Of a stretch of DNA of 64,000 nt, positions 27,129-34,853 are shown piece by piece. The notes beneath the pieces were generated by a model. It was not told the origin of the DNA, did not search any database, and was given only the letters and a program-made list of their open reading frames with translations. A program made the position numbers and the translations under genes. The DNA is taken from contig NZ_CP023777.1 in assembly GCF_002557795.1 (NCBI RefSeq), forward strand, positions 4,907,001 to 4,971,000, given 5' to 3'. Positions within the stretch are counted from its first letter, which is position 1; each line of letters starts with the position of its first letter. Source of the stretch: Chitinophaga caeni (GTDB taxonomy: Bacteria > Bacteroidota > Bacteroidia > Chitinophagales > Chitinophagaceae).

Positions 27129-27956
27129 CTAGTAAGACTCATCGGTAGTTTCGCCTATAAAATCTGAATGTCCAAATACCCACCCTTTACCTTTCTCAGA
27201 CGATATAAAGTACCAAATCCATTTTCTACCACCAAATGTATAGGCCATTGAACTAGCATCAAGATAACTAATTTGCGAACCGGCGGACAAATGTCCAATT
27301 ATAGAAGAATTAGTATCCGGGCTAGAATATATATCGATATCGCGGTATACACTCAATGGAATACTTGTCTCATTATCAGAATTGACTGAATTATACGAAA
27401 TACCTGGGAAACCCTGCAACAGCTCTTTGAGTAATTTAGAAGCCTCCAATTGAATATATTTACGAACGTCGATGGAATCCTTTAGAAGTTCTATAAAATC
27501 ACTTGACTTCCTTTTCCGCATTCTGTACGCTTCACCAGAAAAAAGAACTGTAATCAGCTCCATATCATCATATCCTGTTTTCTGCAAAACATATTTTCCG
27601 GAATCAACAAAATAAAACTCGGAGAAGCCGAACGCCTTTCCTCCATCTTCAAAGAGCGTATATACAATTTTTAGCGGCACATTCTCATTTCTATACAAAG
27701 AAATCCACATAGTATCGTAATTATCGCCTAATAAAAGATACTTTCTATCAATTATAGAATTATCAAGTTCCTTTTCTACAGAATCTATCAAAGCGTCAAC
27801 AAAAAATACTGTATCCATGGAAATTCCTGTAGATACTCGTACCACAGGTACACCGACTAACATACTTGAATCCTGTTCTATTGAATTGACCTTCTCTTCA
27901 GTATTGGCTACATTACATGCAAATAAAAGCACCAAGAAAAATAAAAATCTATTCAT
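27129..27956 (-). CDS. SH3-domain lipoprotein, putative immunity protein
   Basis: The 275-residue product has a short lipoprotein signal (LVLLFAC at residues 8-14). Its last 70 residues form an SH3-like domain (VYRDIDIYSSPDTNSSIIGH, then GSQISYLD and GKGWVFGHSDFIG). It starts 9 bp after the end of a decayed toxin tip. SH3 domains in exported proteins often bind peptidoglycan or peptides, so a periplasmic protective role is plausible but inferred. Confidence 0.65.
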   Translation of the reverse strand: MNRFLFFLVLLFACNVANTEEKVNSIEQDSSMLVGVPVVRVSTGISMDTVFFVDALIDSVEKELDNSIIDRKYLLLGDNYDTMWISLYRNENVPLKIVYTLFEDGGKAFGFSEFYFVDSGKYVLQKTGYDDMELITVLFSGEAYRMRKRKSSDFIELLKDSIDVRKYIQLEASKLLKELLQGFPGISYNSVNSDNETSIPLSVYRDIDIYSSPDTNSSIIGHLSAGSQISYLDASSMAYTFGGRKWIWYFISSEKGKGWVFGHSDFIGETTDESY

Positions 27957-27965
27957 ATATCATGC

Positions 27966-28257
27966 TATTTGTCTATTGAAACTTCATCTAAATGTACTTC
28001 TTTGTTACTTTTTTCGTCCTGATAAACTTCTGTCTCACCTTTGTAACTATAAGGACTGTCATAGCTGGCTTTCCAGCAGAGGCATCATTTATATTGTCTA
28101 TCGAATTTGCACCCTCATCCTTTGAAAAACTTTTAGTGGGAAATGGATGAGCTGTACCAAACTCAACTTTATTAGTTGCTAAAATCCTAGAAGCGGTATT
28201 TTTCTGGATAAGCTTCTCTAAAGCGAAAATTGAGCGACAAAGATACGGAAGCTTCAA
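27966..28257 (-). pseudogene. Frameshifted toxin tip remnant
   Basis: The first frame holds KVEFGTAHPFPTKSFSKDEG and NSIDNIND; the neighbouring frame continues SYDSPYSYKGETEVYQDE to VHLDEVSIDK-stop, 9 bp before the SH3 lipoprotein. Two open pieces of one tip in different frames show a frameshift near 28080. The upstream Rhs part is absent. Confidence 0.5.
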
Positions 28258-28495
28258 TTAGAAAAAGCATCAACCCCATAACCCAACACCACAAAGGATT
28301 ATAGGCAACAAAAAATCTTGCTGACGTACTGTGTACCACAACCTCCTTTTCGGTTTTTTTTCGTTTCGGTTTTTATGGTTTTCGGGGCTTCATTTTGGGG
28401 TGGTTTTGCCTCCTCCAAAATCGGTAAAATTCAATCGGTTCGGGGAAAGGAAGAAAAGAGAGAAAAAAGGACGATTTGAACCTTAAAAATAAGAA
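28258..28495. other. Gene-free spacer in the array
   Basis: I see no gene here. The stretch has T-rich and A-rich runs (around 28345-28380 and 28450-28495) and separates the decayed tip from the terminator of the next module. Confidence 0.5.
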
Positions 28496-28530
28496 AAGAA
28501 GCTGTCTCATAAATATTGAGGCAGCTTCTT
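28496..28530 (-). terminator. Terminator hairpin of the 28570 immunity gene
   Basis: AAGAAGCTG-CTC and GAG-CAGCTTCTT pair with one mismatch around ATAAATATT. A near copy in the other orientation lies at 34204-34240, also just past an immunity gene. Confidence 0.6.
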
Positions 28531-28569
28531 TATTATTTATTTTACATTATTTGCCCATTCTGATAATGA

Positions 28570-29067
28570 TCACCAAATCTTTCTATTATAAATTGTATCA
28601 TTATTGTGCAGAAATAAAAATTCCATATTCTTTATTTTATATTTATTAAGGTAATTGGTAAAATCTGTCATGGAGTCATTAGATACATCTGTAGTTTTAT
28701 TTTTCAGTCCTACATAAGCTGTAATAAATCGTATATCTCCTTCACTCCACTTATTCAAAATTACATAATCCACTTTATATCTTTTTGAAACTAAGGATTC
28801 AAAATCAGGGTCATCAAAATTACACCCTCTTTGTATTTCATTTCCTGTTAAATCATATAACCTCCAGTCACCTTTTGGGATACCATTTTTATAAACAAAA
28901 TAGCTAGACATAATTCCATTTTGATAATAATATTGAACTTTACCACTCAACAACCGACCTAACGAATCATAACTTTTATTATCCTTTATATGAATTTCAG
29001 GATCTTTAAAAATTTGAGTGCACGAATGAAATAAAATAAACAACGACAATACAATATAATTCTTCAT
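28570..29067 (-). CDS. MORN-like (YwqK-type) lipoprotein, putative immunity protein
   Basis: The 165-residue product has a lipoprotein signal (lipobox LFHSC). GRLLSGKVQYYYQNGIMSSY and YKNGIPKGDWRLYDLTGNEI are MORN/YwqK-type repeats, a fold seen in several immunity proteins. It begins 21 bp after the stop of a tip that resembles the Ntox44 RNase toxins, which would normally act in the cytoplasm; the lipid signal is therefore unexpected. Confidence 0.7.
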   Translation of the reverse strand: MKNYIVLSLFILFHSCTQIFKDPEIHIKDNKSYDSLGRLLSGKVQYYYQNGIMSSYFVYKNGIPKGDWRLYDLTGNEIQRGCNFDDPDFESLVSKRYKVDYVILNKWSEGDIRFITAYVGLKNKTTDVSNDSMTDFTNYLNKYKIKNMEFLFLHNNDTIYNRKIW

Positions 29068-29088
29068 AGTACAAGATATTTTCTTGAT

Positions 29089-30219
29089 TTAATGTTCGCG
29101 ATTATACAATTTAAAGCCCATCATTATTGAATATTTATCCCTGGGCTCATCTCCTACCCCTGTTGTTGTTGTACCGTTCATGGTATCTTGATTATCATCT
29201 GATTTTTGCAATAAATATTTTTCACTAAATCCATACAATCGTCCCCAGTATCTATAACTTATATTACCATAATCATCATAGCGTCTTAACGTACCTCCCC
29301 AAAGTGTCCATTCTCCAATATAAGTTACTGCAAATACCGGAACATCAGAAGTATTCGACCTCTTAGTACTCTTAGTATCATATGGTCCGTTATCTGTAAC
29401 CTGCGTATAAAACCAATACTTCCAAGGCCCCGTTTTAGTAGGTAAGAAATGGCTATTCCCATCTCTTAATACTTTCATAAATGTACCAGTCATATCATAA
29501 AGGTCTGCTTCAAAAACTGGCTGGCCAGCAAGAGTACCTCCTTTGCCTGTTTCTGCATTAAAACTTAATGGGTGATTTGATGGCAAAGACTTACCGGTAA
29601 TTCCTTTCTTTACACTAGGATCTTTCACTTTGCTACCAACTTCATATAGAAGCACACGAGCTGTCGCCCAAGGATCTTTAGCATTATAATTGCTAGCTAA
29701 TTCATTAACTGTATAAATGATATTTCTTGGATCTCCCCCTTTTTTTGTGAAGGCATTTAATTTCCAACCTGAGTTTTGCGTATATAATACTGTATCATTC
29801 CCTAATCGATCAGTAATCCCAATAGGGTTATTTGCAAAAGTGGCATATGATGACTCATATCTCTTTAATATAGGATCAATATTCCATCTCCTTCCTATCC
29901 TCGGATCATATTCCCAAAACGGTGCTGTATAATGATTTCCGGAGCCGGATATTTCGTCAACTTTCTCCTGGCCATTCATCCCGAAACGATACCCCCCACC
30001 ATTAAATACCCTTCCCGGCATCTGCATACCGAAAGGGTAATAATCCGTCGCGCTCAACAGCTCAGCATCATAATAATCGACCGTAGATCCACTACCGCGG
30101 GCGAGCTTCTTATTCGAAATGACCGCCAACACGTTACCGAGATGGTTCGTTAACTCGAATTGCTTATTACCCAACGTATTCCAGCTCGTACTTACCGTGC
30201 CACCGCTGCCGAGTTTCAC
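29089..30219 (-). CDS. Rhs 3' part with an Ntox44-like toxin tip (frameshifted from its 5' part)
   Basis: The frame holds the Rhs core from [40 protein letters not shown], and a tip of about 240 residues. The tip ends YDDYGNISYRYWGRLYGFSE ... GVGDEPRDKYSIMMGFKLYN, which fits the Ntox44 (bacterial toxin 44) pattern of a G-N-x-x-[FY] segment, a G-[FS]-S turn and a terminal D-P-x-D-x-x-x-I-x-x-G. The rest of the core lies in another frame at 30216-30578 after a one-base net deletion near 30351, so the gene is broken in this copy. Confidence 0.7.
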   Translation of the reverse strand: MKLGSGGTVSTSWNTLGNKQFELTNHLGNVLAVISNKKLARGSGSTVDYYDAELLSATDYYPFGMQMPGRVFNGGGYRFGMNGQEKVDEISGSGNHYTAPFWEYDPRIGRRWNIDPILKRYESSYATFANNPIGITDRLGNDTVLYTQNSGWKLNAFTKKGGDPRNIIYTVNELASNYNAKDPWATARVLLYEVGSKVKDPSVKKGITGKSLPSNHPLSFNAETGKGGTLAGQPVFEADLYDMTGTFMKVLRDGNSHFLPTKTGPWKYWFYTQVTDNGPYDTKSTKRSNTSDVPVFAVTYIGEWTLWGGTLRRYDDYGNISYRYWGRLYGFSEKYLLQKSDDNQDTMNGTTTTGVGDEPRDKYSIMMGFKLYNREH

Positions 30220-30578
30220 ACCCGGCCGGAACAGGCCCAGGCGCGAGCTCCCGTAAAGGTGTTGCTCCTGCCAGTAAACGCCGGACGGGTCTGACGCCGT
30301 ATTACCGTAAACCGCCAGGGTATTACCGCTTGCGTCCCTAACGTACCAGGTTCGTGTACGGTGCCGCCGGCTTCCGTGTATTTTTTAAATATACGGTTAC
30401 CCGCCACATCGTAAGCGTATTCCAAAGAACTTCCGTCTTGCTTGGCAATGCGTTTGATCTTGCCGTAAACCGTCCAGTCGATGTTCGTGATTTTGCCGGC
30501 AATGTCGCTTACAATATTACCGATTTTATCGTAATTGTAGTTGTCTGCGGAGCTTTGATTGTCGATATCTTCCGTGTA
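30216..30578 (-). pseudogene. 5' part of the frameshifted Rhs core
   Basis: [20 protein letters not shown] to YTEAGGTVH is Rhs core almost identical to the 21568 copy. At about 30351 the other copies read GGTATTGTG where this one reads GGTTCGTG; the net loss of one base throws the frame off before [10 protein letters not shown]. Upstream of 30578 the sequence is antisense truncated IS256. Confidence 0.75.
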
Positions 30579-30799
30579 GTGTCTTTTTATGCCAAGGGGA
30601 TGAGCGTATCTGACATAGAAGAGCAAATAAGGGAAACCTATAAATTTGACGTTTCCACGGCCACTATCAGCCGCATCACCAGCCGTGTGACTGAAGATAT
30701 TGTCGCCTGGCAAAACCGACCGTTAGAACCAGTTTATCTCATCGTTTGGATGGATGGCATTGTGTTTAAGGTACGGGAGAACAGCAAAGTAGTGAATAA
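30579..30799 (+). mobile_element. Truncated IS256-type element, copy 3 (221-bp remnant)
   Basis: The left join to Rhs is the same as in copies 1 and 2. The element then stops after GTAGTGAATAA at 30799 and is replaced by unrelated toxin-tip sequence, so both ends are missing. Confidence 0.75.
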
Positions 30800-30917
30800 T
30801 TGTCTTTAGATGCCATTTTAGTTCCCCCTGATTTAAAGAAAGCATTCAATTCAGTGGAATAAGTCTTTGTAAGCGCTTGAACTTCTTTAAAACTCAACTG
30901 TCCTACCCCTTAGCAGC
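30800..30917 (-). pseudogene. Orphan toxin tip cut off by the IS remnant
   Basis: A third junction-type tip starts at GCTGCTAAGGGG (30906-30917) and reads VGQLSFKEVQALTKTYSTEL then NAFFKSGGTKMASKDN before running into the IS remnant. Frame continuity from Ala-Ala-Lys-Gly would need one more G in the run, so this copy also shows a homopolymer indel. Confidence 0.5.
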
Positions 30918-31374
30918 TTCCTAATTCTTCCTCTGTTATTACCTCACAATACTCTTGCAAACTTTTTAATTCATCTTCTGTTAAGTGATCTAAGCCAAAT
31001 GTGAAAACATATTCCCCGTCCTCAGATTCATAAACAAAATTATTGGTAAAATCTTGGTCTCCACTTAAATCAAAATTAAAATATTCTCCTTTAAACATTA
31101 GTTCTATTGACCTATTTTCAAAAACATATTTCACAAAACTTTTAGTAATAAGTACATTACAATAATTCAAGTAATCGAAAAAATTCAATCGGATACCTAC
31201 AATAGTTTTGTCATTTTTTCTTAGCCAATCAAAGAAGCCAATAAAACCTTCATTGCTTTTGGAAGTTGAGTCAATTTTATACAATTTATTTTTGAGTATA
31301 ATAATATCATTAATGTAAATTGATTTGCAGAGAAATAATTTAAATGTATTTTCTATAAATAAAATCAGGAGCAT
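30910..31374 (-). CDS. Putative immunity protein (154 aa)
   Basis: The 154-residue protein starts 6 bp after the stop of the toxin tip at 31381. It has a hydrophobic first 15 residues (LLILFIENTFKLFL) but no lipobox and no clear Sec cleavage site. The rest is acidic with GVRLNFFDYLNYC-like strands and an acidic end LTEDELKSLQEYCEVITEEE. Its stop codon TAA lies inside the junction GCTGCTAAGG of the next tip, as for the 14618 gene. Family unknown. Confidence 0.65.
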   Translation of the reverse strand: MLLILFIENTFKLFLCKSIYINDIIILKNKLYKIDSTSKSNEGFIGFFDWLRKNDKTIVGIRLNFFDYLNYCNVLITKSFVKYVFENRSIELMFKGEYFNFDLSGDQDFTNNFVYESEDGEYVFTFGLDHLTEDELKSLQEYCEVITEEELGSC

Positions 31375-31380
31375 ATTTAT

Positions 31381-31650
31381 TTACTTTGATAAGTGATCTA
31401 ATATTTGTGCACGAATTGCTTGTGTTCCTCTTGGATTTGGAACTCTATTAATTAATTCACGATAAGCTTGTATCGTTTCTTTTGTAAGCCCCTCTGGCAA
31501 CTCGACATTCTTAATATTTTCAAGAACGGCTTGTGCTCCTTTCTCATTTGTTCCAAAAAGTTGTCTTAATCTTGCAGCGTTCTCTCCCCCAACCATAGTT
31601 CTTAATTCTCCTGTAGTTTTACTAGCTGCATTACCCCCTTAGCGGCTGCT
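31381..31650 (-). pseudogene. Toxin tip frameshifted at the junction G-run
   Basis: After the junction GCCGCTAAGGGGG (31634-31650) the toxin reads NAASKTTGELRTMVGGENAA and continues with RLRQLFGTNEKGAQAVLENI to ILDHLSK, but only if six G residues are assumed. The sequence has five, whereas the sister tail at 15148-15165 has six. From the internal ATG at 31596 an open frame of 71 residues remains. Gly/Asn-rich beginnings and a helical body give no family. Confidence 0.6.
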
Positions 31651-31688
31651 GTTTCTGATTCTACGTTTTGAAGCGTCGTTGAAACATT

Positions 31689-32192
31689 CTAACCCTTAAT
31701 CCTTAGCATTCCAAATGCCTTATGTAATATTCCAACTGTAGCCAAGTCAACCAACGCATCTTTCATTTTCTCAGATTGAATAACCTTCCCTTCTTCCGTA
31801 GTTGCGGGATTGTGATCCAAAGCTCCATATATTGAAGTTGCAAATGCAAATTTACTTACAGCATTGGTGACGGTTCCTCCGGTTAAATAGAAATCTAATG
31901 CAACTAAAGCAGCGACGCCATAAAAGATTCCTTGTCTGGTACCTAGCTTGAGCGCCCCTTTTGCTCCTTCGGTTGAAAAAACATAAGCATTTTTAGGTAT
32001 TGGGTGCCTAAGTGCATCGGAAGGCATGCTTAAATGCCCACCGGGGGTCAAATAAGCACTTTCGCCACCATCTAAGTCAATACACTCGATAGGCCTGTTA
32101 CTCGCGAATTGATAAGGCGTTAATTCAGGATAATCTTTCGCCAACGGATCCACAGACAGAAAGCGCCCTATCCTCGGATCATACACCCGCAT
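31689..32192 (-). CDS. Rhs tail, sister of the 14852 tail (truncated)
   Basis: The 167 residues run GMRVYDPRIGRFLSVDPLAK from the nominal start to GMLRIKG-stop. The protein is nearly identical to residues of the 14852-15745 tail over its whole length. A small change after RIKG (TTAGAATGTTTCAACG against GGTTCGAGTGTTTCAAAG) produces a stop before the junction. The frame upstream is separated by a G-run frameshift at about 32216. Confidence 0.7.
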   Translation of the reverse strand: MRVYDPRIGRFLSVDPLAKDYPELTPYQFASNRPIECIDLDGGESAYLTPGGHLSMPSDALRHPIPKNAYVFSTEGAKGALKLGTRQGIFYGVAALVALDFYLTGGTVTNAVSKFAFATSIYGALDHNPATTEEGKVIQSEKMKDALVDLATVGILHKAFGMLRIKG

Positions 32193-32613
32193 ACCATAAT
32201 CCTGCTGATTTCCCTCCCCCCTTCACCTCGTTATCATTCCCCTTCCCATTAAACCCATACCTATACCCACCACCATTAAACACCCTACCCGGCATCGGCA
32301 TTCCGAAAGGGTAATAATCCGTCGCGCTCAACAAATCTACATCATAATACGCAACCGTCATACCATCACTTTCATAAACCGGGATGCGCTTATCGCTGAT
32401 CGTGGCTAACACGTTGCCCGATGGCTCCCGGAGGTACCAGGTCGTCTTCGTGGCCTCGCCCGGCGGCGTGAAGGCTTTCGATACCCGCTGGCCACTGGCG
32501 GCGTAGCGGTAATCGAGGATGCCGCCACCCGATTTCGTGATCTGGCCGATCTTGCCGTACACCGCACACCGTCCAGCCGATCTTGTCGATGCCGCCGGAA
32601 AAATCCTTGACAA
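32179..32613 (-). pseudogene. Rhs core fragment with frameshifts
   Basis: VYGKIGQITKSGGGILDYRY to [18 protein letters not shown] is Rhs core of a second subtype (VLATISDKRIPVYESDGMTV). At the KGEG site the run of six G (32216-32221 region) shifts the frame to KGGGKSAG. At about 32570 an extra 7 bp in the GWTVYGKI segment shifts it again, so VYNRVGNLVKDFSGGIDKIG lies in another frame. Homology fades at about 32750 (DYAYTLQG). The gene is inactive as sequenced. Confidence 0.7.
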
Positions 32614-32857
32614 GGTTGCCCACGCGGTTGTAGACGCAGGCGTCGCGGGCCACCGCGCCTCCCCATTCCGGAAGACTCCTTCAGGTAATGCCCGTTCACA
32701 TCTTCAGCTAACCCTGCAAGGTGTAGGCATAATCGATCCCCTGTAGCTACCTATTGAGAGAAAACGAACAGCCTGACCTTTTAAAAGACACAGCTATGCT
32801 CAAACGGTTCCGGGTAATTCGAAATATCTTTCTCGATCTGTATTGGATCTCAGTAAA

Positions 32858-33184
32858 ATGACTATTGGCTCACACATCATGCTACTGCGCAAGCAGAAAA
32901 ATATCTCCCGAGCTCGGCAAACGCATCAGCACCTCCGGAGATATCATCGGGCGCTATGAACGCGATGCCATGATGCCTTTCATTGAGGTTATTATTAAAA
33001 TTGCGGATGTACTGGATATTTCAATTGACTTCCTGGTGGATAAAACAAACCTGGTGCTCGATCAGGCTACGCTTAAAAGACTGGAAGATATTAACGCCCT
33101 GGCACCGGATGCAAAACTTATATCGTTGAACATATCGACATGATGATTCGCGACTTTAAAAACAAAACGGCTTATAGTAAATAA
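32858..33184 (+). pseudogene. XRE-family regulator with two frameshifts
   Basis: MTIGSHIMLLRKQKNISRA is followed, in the next frame, by ELGKRISTSGDIIGRYERDA, MMPFIEVIIKIADVLDISID and FLVDKTNLV, a normal Cro/C1 HTH protein. A second shift near 33122 moves the ending IVEHIDMMIRDFKNKTAYSK into a third frame. It is the only gene of the array on the plus strand apart from transposases. A 10-codon remnant of a relative lies at 25534. Confidence 0.7.
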
Positions 33185-33212
33185 AAAGCGCAGCCCACCT
33201 GGACTGCGCTTT
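33185..33212 (+). terminator. Terminator hairpin after the XRE pseudogene
   Basis: AAAGCGCAG (33185-33193) and CTGCGCTTT (33204-33212) pair perfectly immediately after the stop codon. It can also serve the immunity gene at 33242 on the minus strand. Confidence 0.65.
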
Positions 33213-33241
33213 ACTCATATATTTTCAAACTATACTCTGGT

Positions 33242-33571
33242 TCAAATTCTTCCATTTAAGAACCTAGAATACAATTCACCTATAAAAACCTTACAAAATT
33301 CATCTGTAAAGTACAAATGAAGAGCATTTCCTAAATCAAGTTCATGGATCCTCACATTTTCTTGTTTAAAACGACCCAAACTTTCCAAAAGCAATTCCAT
33401 TTCTGGATTCACTTTACCTCTATCTTTATACCCCTCATATCGAAACTTATAAAGTTCAAGTATTTTTTCTCTATTATATGCCCCTGTATCTTTGTACTGA
33501 ACATTTTCAGCGTAAGGCAACGCCTTACCATAGTGAGATTTGTAAAAATCTTTAAACTGAATAAAATCCAT
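33242..33571 (-). CDS. Putative immunity protein (109 aa)
   Basis: The 109-residue cytoplasmic protein has DFIQFKDFYKSHYGKALPYA at the start and LGNALHLYFTDEFCKVFIGE near the end. It begins 6 bp after the stop of a decayed Rhs tip. No family is recognised; the role rests on position and size. Confidence 0.65.
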   Translation of the reverse strand: MDFIQFKDFYKSHYGKALPYAENVQYKDTGAYNREKILELYKFRYEGYKDRGKVNPEMELLLESLGRFKQENVRIHELDLGNALHLYFTDEFCKVFIGELYSRFLNGRI

Positions 33572-33577
33572 AATAAA

Positions 33578-33919
33578 TTAATCTTTCTTGACTTTTTCTA
33601 CTGATGCTCCAGTTACAATTCCAGGTATTAGTACCTCTCCTTCATATTCATACATTTCGGTCTGAGATGTGGGAGAACGTAATAGCCGAGAGATTTTAAA
33701 TCTTCTGGATAAAACAACCTCGTTAGAATAATTCTTGCCGCGAGCAAATTCTTGCTTAGCAATGCGTTTGATCTTGCAGTAAACTGTCCAGTCGATGTTC
33801 GTGATTTTGCCGGCAATGTCGCTTACAATATTACCGATTTTATCGTAATTGTAGTTGTCTGCGGAGCTTTGATTGTCGATATCTTCCGTGTATTGATTAT
33901 CGGCAATGGCATCCAGCAC
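33578..33919 (-). pseudogene. Rhs remnant with an internal deletion joining core to toxin tip
   Basis: [20 protein letters not shown] to [11 protein letters not shown] is Rhs core, then EFARGKNYSNEVVLSRRFKI is a toxin tip ending ASVEKVKKD. All the usual core between AKQDGSS and the tip is missing. This copy is useful because it shows the unbroken upstream sequence (FYRYDSEGKLLHNRLQ, then a TAG, then VLDAIADNQYTED) that the IS256 fusion replaced elsewhere. Confidence 0.7.
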
Positions 33920-33959
33920 CTACTGCAACCTATTGTGGAGCAATTTTCCTTCTGAGTCG

Positions 33960-34203
33960 TAACGGTAAAAGAAAGAAATCTAATAGTATCATATTCCTCG
34001 CTTCAAGATAATTACGGCCGGAGATGAAACCAAACGGGGTTTTCTATACAGACAACAAAGGTGTTTACTTAGCAACTACAAGTATCTTTAAAGATGCGTA
34101 CAAAAAAGAAAAAAACACTATAAGTTTTGCTACGCAATCAGGCTAAAAGACTTTCTCTACTTCATTTCTTAAAATTCAAATTGATAGAAATATTATTATA
34201 AAC
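33960..34203. other. Gene-poor remnant region
   Basis: Apart from a 40-codon plus-strand frame at 34024-34146 (MKPNGVFYTDNKGVYLAT...), which I cannot assign, I see no gene. It separates the Rhs remnant from the 3' flank of the next module. Confidence 0.4.
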
Positions 34204-34240
34204 AAAGGAGCGGCCTCAATATTTATGAGACAGCTCCTTT
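34204..34240. terminator. Terminator hairpin between modules
   Basis: AAAGGAGC and GCTCCTTT with inner CCTC/GAG pairing form a stem followed by a T-run on the plus strand. It is an inverted near copy of the hairpin at 28496-28530. Confidence 0.55.
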
Positions 34241-34244
34241 TTTC

Positions 34245-34325
34245 TTTCACGAAGTCAACTAAATAAATGCGTGCTTTTAGCGCTCAATTTTTTCGCCCTC
34301 TTTTTTACCCTGCGAAGCAGGGATT
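34245..34325. repeat. Cassette 3' flank repeat, copy 2
   Basis: This is the second copy of the 20990-21075 repeat (TTTCACGAAGTCAACTAAAT to CCCTGCGAAGCAGGG). It lies immediately downstream of the 34338 lipoprotein gene. Confidence 0.7.
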
Positions 34326-34337
34326 AAAATAATACTT

Positions 34338-34853
34338 TTAATTTTTATCGTTTATATACCAATTATCTTTATAATGATTGAATACATAGCCTTTACGGAC
34401 AATACTGTCACTTATGTTTTCTGAAAGTCTTAAATAATATGCTGGTTCATTAGGTCTGTAAGGGTTAATAAAAACATTTTCTGAACTATCTACTGACAAC
34501 AGATAAAAATCATATTTTCTAATTTCATTAACTGCGTTGGTTATTTCGTTATCCGTTAAATAATCAGGAATACTATTTTGTATTAAAAGAGACCTACTAA
34601 TATTCTTTATTCTTTTCTGTGAAGTATTGAACTCTACAAAATATAAAGGTTTGTTTTCTCCATATCTCCCGACAGCATAAACAATTTCATTTACTCCCTT
34701 GCTCCTTTGAAAGATAGAAATTCCCTTTAAGTTGTTGAAATTTTCATTATTAAATTTTGAAATAAAACCGTCAATATCATTTTCTTTCATACTTCCATTT
34801 GAGCAAGATGATAAAATAAGGAATAATAGAATAACATTCTTAAAAGCTATCAT
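34338..34853 (-). CDS. Lipoprotein, putative immunity protein
   Basis: The 171-residue product has a lipoprotein signal (lipobox LSSC near residue 14-17) and a mixed alpha/beta body without a known family. Its ATG overlaps the TAA of the Rhs gene by one base (TAATG), a classic coupling arrangement. It shares its 3' flank with the 21080 lipoprotein but not its protein sequence. Confidence 0.7.
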   Translation of the reverse strand: MIAFKNVILLFLILSSCSNGSMKENDIDGFISKFNNENFNNLKGISIFQRSKGVNEIVYAVGRYGENKPLYFVEFNTSQKRIKNISRSLLIQNSIPDYLTDNEITNAVNEIRKYDFYLLSVDSSENVFINPYRPNEPAYYLRLSENISDSIVRKGYVFNHYKDNWYINDKN

